A stretch of 64,000 nt of DNA from Mycolicibacterium parafortuitum. Lineage in GTDB: Bacteria; Actinomycetota; Actinomycetes; Mycobacteriales; Mycobacteriaceae. This document shows positions 23,512 to 32,822 of this stretch, piece after piece (positions within the stretch are counted from its first letter, which is position 1; each line of letters starts with the position of its first letter). The notes beneath the pieces are model-generated. The model made no database searches. It was not told the origin of the DNA and worked only from the letters and a program-made list of their open reading frames with translations. The position numbers and the translations under genes are program-made. The DNA lies in assembly GCF_002086815.1 (NCBI RefSeq), contig NZ_MVID01000034.1:1-64000 (forward strand), read 5' to 3'.

Positions 23512-24057
23512 TTACGCCTGCTTGAGTGCCTCGATCTCGAGGGTGACGGTGACCTTGTCGCCGACGACCGTGCCGCCGGTCTCCAGCGGAGCGTCGAAGT
23601 CGATGCCGAAGTCCTTGCGGTTCAACACGACCGAGGCTTCGAAGCCGGCGACCTCGCCGTGGCCCATGCCGGGGTTGACACCGTTGAACTCCAGCGCCAG
23701 CGAGACGGGCTTGGTGACGCCCTTGAGGGTGAAATCGCCGTCGAGGATGTAGTTGTCGCCGTCCCGGCGCACCGCGGTGGAGACGAATGTCGCGGTCGGG
23801 TGGTTCTCGACGTCGAAGAAGTCCGCGTTCTTGAGGTGGGCGTCGCGCTGCTCGTTGCGCGTGTTGACCGAGTCGACGGCGATCTCGGCGCGTACCGACG
23901 GGGTGCCGTCCTCGGCGACGGTGATCGCGCCGGAGAACTCGTCGAAGGTGCCCCGGACCTTGCTCACCATGAGGTGGCGCACCCAGAAGTTGACCGAGGA
24001 GTGGATGGGGTCGAGCGCCCAGGTTCCGGTGGGCAGTGCGGTGGTGGCGGTGGTCAT
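23512..24057 (-). CDS. YceI family protein
   Basis: 181 residues beginning MTTATTALPTGTWALDPIHS. This is the YceI lipocalin-like fold (TGTWALDPIHSSVNFWVRHL, NYILDGDFTLKGVTKPV, RKDFGIDF). YceI proteins bind long isoprenoid chains; here there is no signal peptide, so it would be cytoplasmic. AGGAGA precedes the ATG at 24057, which fixes the start; an upstream in-frame ATG at 24105 lacks a ribosome binding site. Monocistronic. Its role in mycobacteria is not established; polyprenoid binding is an inference from the family. Confidence 0.85.
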   Translation of the reverse strand: MTTATTALPTGTWALDPIHSSVNFWVRHLMVSKVRGTFDEFSGAITVAEDGTPSVRAEIAVDSVNTRNEQRDAHLKNADFFDVENHPTATFVSTAVRRDGDNYILDGDFTLKGVTKPVSLALEFNGVNPGMGHGEVAGFEASVVLNRKDFGIDFDAPLETGGTVVGDKVTVTLEIEALKQA

Positions 24058-24425
24058 GAGCGTCTCCTTCGGGAACGGACCGTCGACGGATGGCGACGGA
24101 GTCATCCGAGGTAAACGGACCGTGGTCCGAATTAATTCCCCGACGGCCGGGCGGCGGCGGCGAGCGCGCGCGGAAGTCCGGATTCTGTGGCGGGTCGACG
24201 GGCAGACACGCGCGCTCGCGGAGACTAGGCGAGGGGTATGTGAGACGTTTAGTATCTGTAACCATGCGCAACCCCTAACCCGGGTTTGCGCGGAAGTTAG
24301 GGCACACTGACCCGCGCCTCCGAATCACGGCAGGGATACTTGCTGGGATTGGTTGCGGGGCCAGCGCGGTCCTGCCTGCAGCAGCCCACTGGACAGGTAG
24401 TTCGAGAGGACTTGAGGAGAAGTAC
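24058..24425. other. 368-bp intergenic region before fdxC
   Basis: The left end is the 5' leader of the YceI gene. It then holds hairpin element copy B (24161-24218). The right part (24235-24300) contains a TTTAGTATCTGTAAC stretch that could be promoter material for fdxC, but I cannot fix a -10/-35 pair. The last 15 bases carry the fdxC ribosome binding site (GAGGAGA). No gene was seen on either strand. Confidence 0.5.
24161..24218. repeat. Dispersed hairpin element, copy B
   Basis: CGAGCGCGCG (24161-24170) and CGCGCGCTCG (24209-24218) are perfect terminal inverted repeats around a 38-bp core. The right end reads GCAGACACGCGCGCTCGC, the reverse complement of the GCGAGCGCGCGTGTCTGC motif seen at copy C and, with T for C, at copy A. 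It lies between the divergent YceI and fdxC genes. Overall span (58 bp) equals that of copies A and C. Confidence 0.65.
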
Positions 24426-24749
24426 GTGACGTACGTCATTGCCGAGCCCTGCGTCGACGTCAAGGACAAGGCGTGCATCGAGGAATGCCCGGTCGACTGC
24501 ATCTATGAGGGCGCTCGCATGCTGTACATCCACCCGGATGAATGCGTGGACTGCGGTGCCTGTGAGCCGGTGTGCCCGGTGGAGGCCATCTACTACGAGG
24601 ACGACGTCCCGGATCAGTGGAGCAGCTACACCCAGAGCAACGCGGACTTCTTCACCGAGCTCGGATCGCCCGGCGGTGCGTCCAAGGTGGGCCAGACCGA
24701 CAACGACCCGCAGGTCATCAAGGACCTGCCGCCCCAGGGTGAGGACTGA
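24426..24749 (+). CDS. fdxC: 7Fe-8S ferredoxin FdxC
   Basis: 107 residues starting MTYVIAEPCVDVKDKACIEE. The cysteine pattern CVDVKDKACIEECPVDC (Cys9, 17, 21, 25) and CVDCGACEPVCP is that of seven-iron ferredoxins with one 3Fe-4S and one 4Fe-4S cluster. It carries electrons in the cytoplasm, for example to cytochromes P450 or other redox enzymes. GTG start with AGGAGA upstream. The aminotransferase gene follows in the same direction 42 bp later, the fdxC-dapC arrangement also known in Corynebacterium. Matches Rv1177. Confidence 0.93.
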   Translation: MTYVIAEPCVDVKDKACIEECPVDCIYEGARMLYIHPDECVDCGACEPVCPVEAIYYEDDVPDQWSSYTQSNADFFTELGSPGGASKVGQTDNDPQVIKDLPPQGED

Positions 24750-24791
24750 GCTACGGCTGAGTTCGCCCGCCGGCGGCTGAGGTCGGCGTCG

Positions 24792-25940
24792 TTGCCGGTG
24801 TTCCCCTGGGACACCCTGGCCGACGTCACCGCCGCCGCCCGCGCACATCCCGACGGCATCGTCGACCTGTCCGTCGGGACGCCGGTCGACCCTGTCGCCC
24901 CGGTGATCCGGGAGGCACTGGCCGCGGCCAGTTCCGCACCCGGCTATCCGACCACCCACGGCACGCCGGCGCTGCGCGAGTCCGCCGTCGCGGCGCTGCG
25001 GCGCCGGTACGGGATCACCGGTGTCGACCCCGCCGCGGTGCTGCCCGTGATCGGCACCAAGGAGCTGATCGCGTGGTTGCCGACGCTGCTCGGCCTCGGC
25101 GCGTCCGACACCGTCGTGGTGCCCGAACTGGCCTATCCGACCTATGAGGTCGGCGCGTTGTTGTCCGGAAGCGCCGTGGTGCGCGCCGATTCGCTGACCC
25201 AGCTCGGCCCGTCGGTGCTGTCTGGTCTTGGCGCCAGCGGCTCATCGGCCCCGGCCCTGCTCTACATCAACTCGCCGAGCAATCCGACCGGCAAGGTGCT
25301 CGGTGTCGAGCATCTGCGCAAGGTCGTGGAGTGGGCGCGTGAGCGCGGTGTGCTGATCGCGTCCGACGAGTGCTACCTCGGCCTCGGCTGGGACGCCGCA
25401 CCGCTGTCGGTGCTGCACCCCGACGTGTGCGGGGGCGACCACACCGGCCTGCTGGCCGTGCACTCCCTGTCGAAGACGTCGTCGCTGGCCGGTTACCGCG
25501 CCGGTTTCGTCGCGGGTGACCCCGCGGTGGTGGCCGAGTTGCTCGCGGTGCGCAAGCACGCCGGGATGATGGTGCCGACTCCGATCCAGGCGGCGATGGT
25601 CGCCGCGCTCGACGACGATCTCCACGAGCAGGAGCAGCGGGCCCGCTATCAGCGTCGCCGCGATCTGCTGTTGCCCGCGCTGCAGGCCGCCGGGTTCACC
25701 GTCGACCACTCCGAGGCGGGTCTCTACCTATGGGTGACGCGGGGCGAGCCGTGCCGCGACACCCTCGCGTGGCTGGCCCAGCGCGGCATCCTCGTCGCGC
25801 CGGGGGAGTTCTACGGGCCGCGCGGTGCGCAGCATGTGAGGGTGGCGTTGACGGCGACGGACGAGCGGATCGCCGCTGCCGTGCAGCGATTGGGCTTGCC
25901 TCCCGCCCCGCGCGTTATTGACGTGGTAGAAGTTCACTGA
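24792..25940 (+). CDS. dapC: Succinyldiaminopimelate transaminase (DapC type)
   Basis: 382 residues of the fold-type I PLP aminotransferase family. PLP-binding and dimer motifs are seen: YINSPSNPTGKVLG, SDECYLGLGWD, and the Schiff-base lysine in SLSKTSSLAGYRAG. Enzymes next to a ferredoxin gene in actinobacteria are usually the DapC that converts N-succinyl-2-amino-6-ketopimelate in the lysine/DAP pathway; dapD and dapE lie 12 kb downstream. TTG 24792 is the first standard start. The residues just before it (RSASLPVFPWDTL) look native, so a CTG at 24777 may be the true start. Rv1178-like. Confidence 0.78.
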   Translation: MPVFPWDTLADVTAAARAHPDGIVDLSVGTPVDPVAPVIREALAAASSAPGYPTTHGTPALRESAVAALRRRYGITGVDPAAVLPVIGTKELIAWLPTLLGLGASDTVVVPELAYPTYEVGALLSGSAVVRADSLTQLGPSVLSGLGASGSSAPALLYINSPSNPTGKVLGVEHLRKVVEWARERGVLIASDECYLGLGWDAAPLSVLHPDVCGGDHTGLLAVHSLSKTSSLAGYRAGFVAGDPAVVAELLAVRKHAGMMVPTPIQAAMVAALDDDLHEQEQRARYQRRRDLLLPALQAAGFTVDHSEAGLYLWVTRGEPCRDTLAWLAQRGILVAPGEFYGPRGAQHVRVALTATDERIAAAVQRLGLPPAPRVIDVVEVH

Positions 25941-25985
25941 TCAGTTGCTCGTATCAGCTCGATCACTTCTTCGAGGGGGGCGGTC

Positions 25986-28106
25986 GTGCGCTGTGCGAAA
26001 TACGTCGGTCGAGTCGGTGCGTTGGCCCTGGCGTTGGGAATCGGCACCGCGGTAGCCGCCCCGGCGGCTGCGGACCCGTCGACCGCCGAATCGTCAACGG
26101 ACAGTGCCGCCGTCAGCACGGTGAAGACTCCGTCGAAGCCGCAGATCGGCAACCGCGCCTCGTCACCCGAGCCGGAACCGGAGCCGGCCGACGCCGAGGA
26201 CGCCGAGGACGCTGACTCTGAAGACCCGCAGGATGACGAGGACCCGGACGACCCCGCCGAGCCGTCGACGGCCGACACGATTGACGAGCCGGCGGACACC
26301 GACGACACCAGCGAACCCGAGGACGCTGCGCCGGTGACGGTGGAACCGGACGGCGACTCGGCCGAGTCGCCGGCGCGCCACATCCCGGACACGGTGAACC
26401 CCGAGGCCGGTCCAGCAGACTCCGAACAGGACGCGACCCCGCCGGAGCTCGGTATCCCGGTGAACACCGTTGCACCGCAAGGTGACACCGGCCCTTCTGC
26501 CGCGGTGGTGGTCACGGTGGAAGCGCCGGCGCCGACGGTGCGGCAGCCCGCGGGCGCGGTGGGTCTGGTTCTCGGCGTACCTCGCGCGCTCGCCGACATC
26601 GCGACACGGGCGCTCGCCATGTTGTTCAACCCTCCGCCGTCGGTGCCCGGTGATCCGCCGCTGCTACTCGCCGTGCTGGCGTTCGTCCGCCGCGAGATCC
26701 AACGGACCTTCTTCAACACCACACCCACCGCGGCCGCGGACACGGTGACCACGGCGCCGGGTGTCCCGATCCGAATCGCGGTGCTAGGCAACGACACCGA
26801 TCCGGATGCCGGGGACGTCCTGACGGTGACGGGCCATACGCAGGCCGCCCACGGGGTGGTGACGCTCAACGGCGACGGCACCTTGACCTACGTCCCGGTG
26901 GAGGGCTTCCGCGGGGTCGACACCTTCACCTACACGATCTCCGACGGGGCCAGTGCGTGGCACGGCCACGGCCTGTTCGGCGTGCACACTGCGACCGCCA
27001 CCGTGACGATCACCGTGCGGTCGGGCAACAGCGCGCCCACGGCGGTCGACGACAGCGCGACGACGAACGAGGACACGGCGCTGACACTGACGGCGGCGGC
27101 ACTGGTGGCCAACGACCGAGATCCCCAGGGCGGCCGGTTGACCGTCGGTTCCGTCGGTGACGCGGTACACGGCCGCGTCGCGCTGAACTCCGACGGCTCG
27201 GTGACGTTCACCCCGGACCTGAACTACCACGGTGCTGCGTCGTTCACCTACCGCGTCCGCGACGCGTCGGGGACCCTCAGCGACAACACCGCGACGGTCA
27301 GCATCGTCGTCACGCCGGTCGACGACGTGGTCTTCGAGTTCTCCTTCGGAGCCGGGGCGCAGTACTGGACTCCGCAAGCCAAAGCGGCCCTGCAGGCCGC
27401 CGCGGCCCGCCTGGCGGAGAACATCGCGACCTCGTCCCCGGTGGTGATCACCTACGACGTCACCGCCGACGACATCCGCAGCGGGTACACCGCGTACGCG
27501 GTCAGCCCGTGGGGCACCTGGCAACCGACAGGATTCTGGAGCACCGTGGTCCGGGAGAAGATCCTGTCGCAGGTCCACCACGATCCCAACGGCGCCGAGG
27601 CGGACGCGAAACTGCATTTCAGCTTCGCCTGGAACTGGGAGTACGGGGACTCGGTCGACTGGGACGAGATCGACTTCCAAGCCACCGCAACCCATGAGCT
27701 GCTCCACACCCTCGGCTTCGTGTCGAACGTGTCCTCGGCAGGGCTCAACACGAACAGGTACTGGTATTCGTTCGACGAGTTCCTGGTGGACCGCAACGGC
27801 ACCTCGGTATTCGGCGCCGATCTCGCGTGGAACACCGCCTACGACCCGCACCTGTCGGGCGGCAACGGCGGGCTGTTCTTCGGCGGCGCGCACGCGGTCG
27901 CTGCCTACGGGGGGCTGGTTCCGCTGCAGGCCGGATCGCTCTCGCACCTCGACCGGACCACGTTCACCGGGGCCGCGGCGGCCTATATGGGCGAGTTCGG
28001 GTACGGGCAGACCCTGCGCCGGCTCAGCGCGGTCGAGATCGGCATCCTCGAAGACCTCGGGTACACCGTGGTGCCCGCCGGGGCCGCGGCGCTGGTGGCG
28101 CTGTAG
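25986..28106 (+). CDS. Secreted Ig-like repeat protein with HExxH metalloprotease domain
   Basis: 706 residues. A signal peptide is visible (MRCAKYVGRVGALALALGIG up to AAPAAADPS). Residues about 60-150 are acidic low-complexity (PEPEPEPADAEDAEDADSED). Two cadherin/VCBS-like Ig domains follow at about 240-345 and 350-445 (NDTDPDAGDVLTV...GDGTLTYVP...VDTFTYTISDG, then NDRDPQGGRLTVG...SDGSVTFTPD). The C-terminal domain contains THELLHTLGF with the HExxH zinc motif (His570, Glu571, His574), and GSLSHLDRTTF further on, which may supply another ligand. The start is GTG with GAGGGGGG upstream. It looks like a surface-anchored or secreted zinc peptidase. The substrate is unknown and I recall no counterpart at this place in M. 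tuberculosis. Confidence 0.75.
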   Translation: MRCAKYVGRVGALALALGIGTAVAAPAAADPSTAESSTDSAAVSTVKTPSKPQIGNRASSPEPEPEPADAEDAEDADSEDPQDDEDPDDPAEPSTADTIDEPADTDDTSEPEDAAPVTVEPDGDSAESPARHIPDTVNPEAGPADSEQDATPPELGIPVNTVAPQGDTGPSAAVVVTVEAPAPTVRQPAGAVGLVLGVPRALADIATRALAMLFNPPPSVPGDPPLLLAVLAFVRREIQRTFFNTTPTAAADTVTTAPGVPIRIAVLGNDTDPDAGDVLTVTGHTQAAHGVVTLNGDGTLTYVPVEGFRGVDTFTYTISDGASAWHGHGLFGVHTATATVTITVRSGNSAPTAVDDSATTNEDTALTLTAAALVANDRDPQGGRLTVGSVGDAVHGRVALNSDGSVTFTPDLNYHGAASFTYRVRDASGTLSDNTATVSIVVTPVDDVVFEFSFGAGAQYWTPQAKAALQAAAARLAENIATSSPVVITYDVTADDIRSGYTAYAVSPWGTWQPTGFWSTVVREKILSQVHHDPNGAEADAKLHFSFAWNWEYGDSVDWDEIDFQATATHELLHTLGFVSNVSSAGLNTNRYWYSFDEFLVDRNGTSVFGADLAWNTAYDPHLSGGNGGLFFGGAHAVAAYGGLVPLQAGSLSHLDRTTFTGAAAAYMGEFGYGQTLRRLSAVEIGILEDLGYTVVPAGAAALVAL

Positions 28107-28146
28107 ATCCTGGCGCGCTGTCGGCGCGCGCGGCCATCATGGGTAG

Positions 28147-31100
28147 ATGACCCCGATCGGCAGCGTCGAGGACGCGGTGGCGGAAGTCGAAACCCTGGTG
28201 CGGCGCTGGCTGGACGAGGCGGCGGGGGAACCCGTCGCACCGGCCGCGCGCCGGCTCGCCGACGTGCTGCAGGACCCCGGTGGCCTGGAGTTCACCGTCG
28301 GATTCGTCGACGGGGTGATCCGCCCGGACGACGCCCGCGTCGCCGCGGCGAACCTGCGCGACCTCGCGCGCAACGCACCGGGATTCCTGCCGCGGCACCT
28401 TCGCGTGCTCATCAAGCTCGGCGCGGCGCTGTCCGTTGTCGCACCCGGCGTCATCATCCCGATCGCCACCAGGGCGCTGCGCGAGATGGTCGGCCACCTG
28501 TTGGTCGACGCCACCGACGCGCGCCTCGGCCGCTCCATCGCCCGGATCCGCAAACGCGGCGTCAGCCTCAACATCAACCTGCTCGGCGAGGCCGTGCTGG
28601 GGCGCCGCGAGGCGCAGCGCCGCCTGACCGGCACCGAACAACTGTTGAGGCGGCCCGACGTCGACTACGTGTCGATCAAGGTCTCGGCGACGGTACCGCC
28701 GCACTCTCCGTGGGCCTTCGACGAGACCGTCGACCACGTCGAGGAAAGCCTGCTGCCGCTGTTCACGCTGGCCGCGACGGCGCCGACGCCGAAGTTCATC
28801 AACCTCGACATGGAGGAGTACCGCGACCTGGACCTGACGATCGCGGTGTTCACCCGGTTGCTGGACCGGCCCGAACTCCACCACCTCGAGGCCGGCATCG
28901 TGCTCCAGGCGTATCTGCCCGACGCGTTGAGCGCGATGATGCGGCTGCAGGATTGGGCCCGCGCCCGCCGTGAACGCGGCGGCGCCGGCATCAAGGTCCG
29001 CCTCGTCAAAGGCGCGAACCTCCCGATGGAGCACGTCGAGGCGTCGCTGCATTCCTGGCCTGTCGCGACATGGCCGACCAAGCAGGACACCGACACCAAC
29101 TACAAGAGGGTTCTGCACTACGCGCTGCAACCCGAGCGCGCCGCGAACGTGCGGATCGGCGTCGCCGGGCACAACCTGTTCGACATCGCGTACGCGTGGA
29201 TCCTGGCGGGGCGGCAGGGGGTACGCGACAGGGTGGAGTTCGAGATGCTGCTCGGCATGGCCGAAGCCCAGGCCGAGGCGGTGCGCCGAACGGTGGGCGG
29301 CCTGCTGCTCTATGTGCCCGTGGTACATCCGAAGGATTTCGACGTCGCGATCGCCTATCTTGTGCGCCGCCTCGAAGAGGGCGCGAGCAAAGAGAACTTC
29401 ATGTCGGCGGTGTTCGAATTACACAGCGAACACCAGCTTTTCGACCGGGAGCGGGACCGGTTCGCCGCCGCCCTGGCCGCTGTCGACGACGACGTCCCGC
29501 CACCCAACCGCCGCCAGGACCGGCGCAGCGACGACCCATCGGGTTCGGTGTGCCCGCCTGGCGTGTTCACGAACGTGGCCGACACCGACCCGTCGCTCCC
29601 CGGAAACCGGGTCTGGGCGCGGGCGATCACGGACCGTATCGCGGCGTCGACGGCCGCGCAGGACCTGGTGGACGAGAACACCGTCACCACCGCCGGCGCG
29701 CTGGAGGCGGTGCTCGCCCGCGGTCTGGCCGCGGGCGAGAGCTGGGGTGGGCTACCCGGTGCCGAGCGCGCCGCCGTGCTGCGCCGCGCCGCGGGCACGT
29801 TGGAGGCCTGCCGGGCCACCCTGCTGGAGGTGATGGCGTCCGAGACGGGCAAGACGCTGGATCAGGGTGACCCCGAGGTCTCGGAGGCGATCGATTTCGC
29901 GAACTACTATGCGGCCCTTGCCGAACAGCTCGACGACATCGACGGCGCGGTCGCCGAACTGGTCGGACTGACCGTGGTCACCCCGCCGTGGAACTTCCCG
30001 GTCGCGATTCCCGCCGGCTCTACGCTGGCGGCACTCGCCGCCGGAAGCGCGGTGATCATCAAACCCGCCCCACAGGCCAAGCGGTGCGGGTCGGCGATGG
30101 TGCAGGCGCTGTGGGACGCCGGGATCCCGCGCGCCGCACTGCAACTGGTGCACGTCGACGAAGGCAACCTCGGTGCCCGGCTGATCTCCGATCCGAGGGT
30201 GGGCCGCCTCGTGCTGACCGGCGCCTTCGACACTGCCGCCCTGTTCCGCCGGCTGCGGCCGGACCTTCCGCTGCTCGCGGAGACCAGCGGCAAGAACGCG
30301 ATCGTGATCACGCCGCACGCCGACATCGACCTCGCGGTGAAAGACCTTGTGTACTCGGCGTTCGGGCACGCCGGGCAGAAATGCTCAGCGGCGTCGCTGG
30401 CCATCATGGTCGGCTCGGTGGCACAGTCCAGGCGCTTCCGCGACCAACTCGTCGATGCGGTGACGTCGCTGAGGGTCGGCTATCCGGCCGATCCCACCGT
30501 GCAGATGGGGCCGGTCGTCGAACCGGCGCAGGGGAAGTTGTTGCGCGCGCTGACCACGCTGGCGCCGGGGGAGCAGTGGCTGGTGAAGCCCAGCAGGCTC
30601 GACGACACCGGCCGGCTCTGGTCGCCGGGGGTCAAGACCGGGGTCCGCCGCGGTTCGGAGTACCACCTCACCGAATATTTCGGACCGGTCCTCGGCCTGA
30701 TCGACGCCGCCGATCTCGACGAGGCCATCGCGATCCAGAACCAGGTCGACTACGGGCTGACGGCGGGGCTGCACACCCTCGACCGCGACGAGATCGATTA
30801 CTGGCTGGAGCGGGTCGAGGCCGGCAACGTGTACGTCAACCGGTCCACGGTCGGCGCGATCGTGGCCCGCCAACCCTTCGGCGGGTGGAAGAAGTCCTCG
30901 GTCGGCGCGGGAACCAAGGCCGGCGGCCCCAACTACCTGATCGGCCTCAGTGACTGGCGCACCGCCGTGGCCGCGCGGGCCGGACGGCTCACCCCCGTGC
31001 TGAACGAGTTCCTCTCGGCGGCACACCATCTGAATCTCAAGCCGACCGAACTCGAATTCCTGGAGAGGTCCCTGAAATCCGATGCGGAGGCCTGGCAGAA

Positions 31101-31590
31101 GGAGTTCGGGCGCACCCGCGACCTTGCGGACCTGCTGGCGGAGAAGAACGTCTTCCGGTACCGGCCGGTGCCGGTGACGGTGCGCGCGGAGGACGGCGAG
31201 CACGCATCTCTGTTGCGCGTGGTCGCTGCCGGTGTGCTGGCCGGGGCCCGGCTCACGGTGTCGACCCCGGAGTCACTGGACGACGCGATCGCCGGATTAC
31301 TGCGCGCGCACGGCGTCTCCTGGCACGTTCACGACCCGCAGGCGTGGCGAAATCTGCTGCGCACCAACGCACCCGGCCGGGTCCGGCTGCTCGGCGGGAG
31401 CCGCGAGGCATTCGCCGAGGCCTGCGACGGCCGAGCGGACATCGCGCTCTACGCGCAGCCCGTCGTCGAGGCCGGACGTGTCGAGCTTCTGACTTTTCTG
31501 CGCGAACAAGCTATTTCGGTCACCGCACACCGGTTCGGTTCACCGACCGCGCTCGTCGACGGATTGCTCGACGCGCCTCACGCAGGGTAG
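28147..31590 (+). CDS. putA: Bifunctional proline dehydrogenase / glutamate-semialdehyde dehydrogenase (PutA)
   Basis: 1147 residues. The N-terminal part (about 30-470) is the FAD-dependent proline dehydrogenase barrel (VRLVKGANLPMEHVEAS, VRIGVAGHNLFDIAYA). Residues about 500-970 are the NAD-dependent aldehyde dehydrogenase, with general base Glu712 (LAETSGKNA) and nucleophile Cys746 (GQKCSAAS). The last about 170 residues form an aldehyde-dehydrogenase-like C-terminal domain typical of long PutA proteins. There is no N-terminal ribbon-helix-helix DNA-binding domain, so it should not repress its own gene. It oxidises proline to glutamate, with the intermediate channelled between sites. From memory, M. 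tuberculosis has two separate genes here (Rv1187, Rv1188). The last 13 bp overlap the convergent gene. Confidence 0.93.
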   Translation: MTPIGSVEDAVAEVETLVRRWLDEAAGEPVAPAARRLADVLQDPGGLEFTVGFVDGVIRPDDARVAAANLRDLARNAPGFLPRHLRVLIKLGAALSVVAPGVIIPIATRALREMVGHLLVDATDARLGRSIARIRKRGVSLNINLLGEAVLGRREAQRRLTGTEQLLRRPDVDYVSIKVSATVPPHSPWAFDETVDHVEESLLPLFTLAATAPTPKFINLDMEEYRDLDLTIAVFTRLLDRPELHHLEAGIVLQAYLPDALSAMMRLQDWARARRERGGAGIKVRLVKGANLPMEHVEASLHSWPVATWPTKQDTDTNYKRVLHYALQPERAANVRIGVAGHNLFDIAYAWILAGRQGVRDRVEFEMLLGMAEAQAEAVRRTVGGLLLYVPVVHPKDFDVAIAYLVRRLEEGASKENFMSAVFELHSEHQLFDRERDRFAAALAAVDDDVPPPNRRQDRRSDDPSGSVCPPGVFTNVADTDPSLPGNRVWARAITDRIAASTAAQDLVDENTVTTAGALEAVLARGLAAGESWGGLPGAERAAVLRRAAGTLEACRATLLEVMASETGKTLDQGDPEVSEAIDFANYYAALAEQLDDIDGAVAELVGLTVVTPPWNFPVAIPAGSTLAALAAGSAVIIKPAPQAKRCGSAMVQALWDAGIPRAALQLVHVDEGNLGARLISDPRVGRLVLTGAFDTAALFRRLRPDLPLLAETSGKNAIVITPHADIDLAVKDLVYSAFGHAGQKCSAASLAIMVGSVAQSRRFRDQLVDAVTSLRVGYPADPTVQMGPVVEPAQGKLLRALTTLAPGEQWLVKPSRLDDTGRLWSPGVKTGVRRGSEYHLTEYFGPVLGLIDAADLDEAIAIQNQVDYGLTAGLHTLDRDEIDYWLERVEAGNVYVNRSTVGAIVARQPFGGWKKSSVGAGTKAGGPNYLIGLSDWRTAVAARAGRLTPVLNEFLSAAHHLNLKPTELEFLERSLKSDAEAWQKEFGRTRDLADLLAEKNVFRYRPVPVTVRAEDGEHASLLRVVAAGVLAGARLTVSTPESLDDAIAGLLRAHGVSWHVHDPQAWRNLLRTNAPGRVRLLGGSREAFAEACDGRADIALYAQPVVEAGRVELLTFLREQAISVTAHRFGSPTALVDGLLDAPHAG

Positions 31591-32078
31591 GCGGCCACCG
31601 GCATCACCACGGTGCCCTTGCACACGCCGTCCAGGATCTCGGTGCGCCACGTCCCGAACATGGAACCGTCGGCGGTCGGTGCGTAGAACACCAGCGAGCG
31701 TGCGGCCGCGTACTCGCGGGGCAGTCCCTCACCGCGGAAGCACTCCCACTGCCAGTTGTAGTTGAACACCCACTGGCGGCCGTCCCAGGTGTAGCGGGAC
31801 GGCTGCGGGACCGTCGGATTGGACGGGGCGGGCCCGTCGCCCGCGGTCGCCACACATGTACCGACGCACGTCGTACTGAACGTGTACTGGGCGCTGAAGT
31901 CGGGTTCGGGCTGCCGGGTCGCGATGCTGGTGCCGATCTTCTGCGACGCGAACGTCACCACGGTGTACCGGCCACTCCAGTTCGGGGGCGCCGCTGTCGC
32001 GGCCGGCGCTGCGCAAACGCATGCCGCAGCAATGACAGTCGCAGCTGTCAACGCGTGGCGCGCCCGTGCGGGTGACAT
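31578..32078 (-). CDS. Secreted protein of unknown function
   Basis: 166 residues with a signal peptide (MSPARARHALTAATVIAAAC up to AAPAATAAPP). The mature part contains WSGRYTVVTFASQKIGTSIA, a Cys pair STTCVGTCVAT, and TWDGRQWVFNYNWQWECFRG. Four cysteines could form disulfides outside the cell. The start at 32078 has GAGGAA upstream; a longer in-frame start would put a non-signal tail in front. It overlaps the end of putA tail-to-tail by 13 bp. The repeated short aromatic strands suggest a beta-rich fold, as in several mycobacterial exported proteins. No function can be assigned. Confidence 0.72.
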   Translation of the reverse strand: MSPARARHALTAATVIAAACVCAAPAATAAPPNWSGRYTVVTFASQKIGTSIATRQPEPDFSAQYTFSTTCVGTCVATAGDGPAPSNPTVPQPSRYTWDGRQWVFNYNWQWECFRGEGLPREYAAARSLVFYAPTADGSMFGTWRTEILDGVCKGTVVMPVAAYPA

Positions 32079-32244
32079 GGTTCCTCGCAGTCGTTTTCCA
32101 GATGTGGCCCTTGAAACGTAATTGGCCCCACCGTCAAGTTGCCGTATCGACACGACCCGTTCGGGCACGGTTGGATCACGGGTTGATATCGGCACCGCCG
32201 GCGAATGGCGTTCCCGCCGAACGGAGCTCGCTCCGACGACGGAT

Positions 32245-32781
32245 TCAGTGCCCGTGCAGCCGCATCAGCGTCCACGCCGCCATGGTCTGCGCGTCGGTGA
32301 TCACCCGCTCACGCATCATCTGCTCGACCTCGGCGCGGCTGAACCAGGCGCTGCGCATGTCCTGTTCCTCGTGCTCGCGTTCGTGCGGGCCTTCGGTGAT
32401 CCCGGTCGCAAGGAACACCCGGCCACGCTGGCTGCTCATGCCCGGGGCGACGTCGAGCAACCCGATCTCGGTCAGGGACTCCGCGACCAACCCGGTCTCC
32501 TCCCGCAGTTCGCGGGCGGCCAGCTCGGCGCCGTCGAGTTCGGCCCGATCCGGTGCGGTGCCCTGCGGGAACTCCCAACGGCGCAGCCCGATCGGGTACC
32601 GGTACTGCTCCACCAGGTGGAAACGGTCGCCGTCGCGGGGGATCACCAGCGCATACGTCGGCTTGTCGACCACCGCGTACACCCCCGGGCTGCCGTCCGG
32701 TCTGCGGATGTCGTCCTCACGGATCGTCAGCCAGGGATTTCGGTAGATCTCCCGCGTCGCCACGGCCCGGATGTAATCCAC
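32245..32781 (-). CDS. Nudix hydrolase, ADP-ribose pyrophosphatase-like
   Basis: 178 residues from GTG 32781. The Nudix core ELAARELREETGL follows the conserved Gly of PQGTAPDRAELDG, and SSQRGRVFLATGI and EEQDMRSAWFS fit the ADP-sugar pyrophosphatase subgroup. It would hydrolyse ADP-ribose or related nucleotide sugars with Mg2+. The start is chosen because CATACT stands 6 nt before the GTG; an upstream ATG at 32817 would reach into the promoter of the divergent fadD36. A proposed second mutT-like activity is inference only. Confidence 0.8.
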   Translation of the reverse strand: MDYIRAVATREIYRNPWLTIREDDIRRPDGSPGVYAVVDKPTYALVIPRDGDRFHLVEQYRYPIGLRRWEFPQGTAPDRAELDGAELAARELREETGLVAESLTEIGLLDVAPGMSSQRGRVFLATGITEGPHEREHEEQDMRSAWFSRAEVEQMMRERVITDAQTMAAWTLMRLHGH

Positions 32782-32822
32782 CGCACCAGTATGGCCATCG
32801 GGCAGGGGTAGCCTCACATCCT

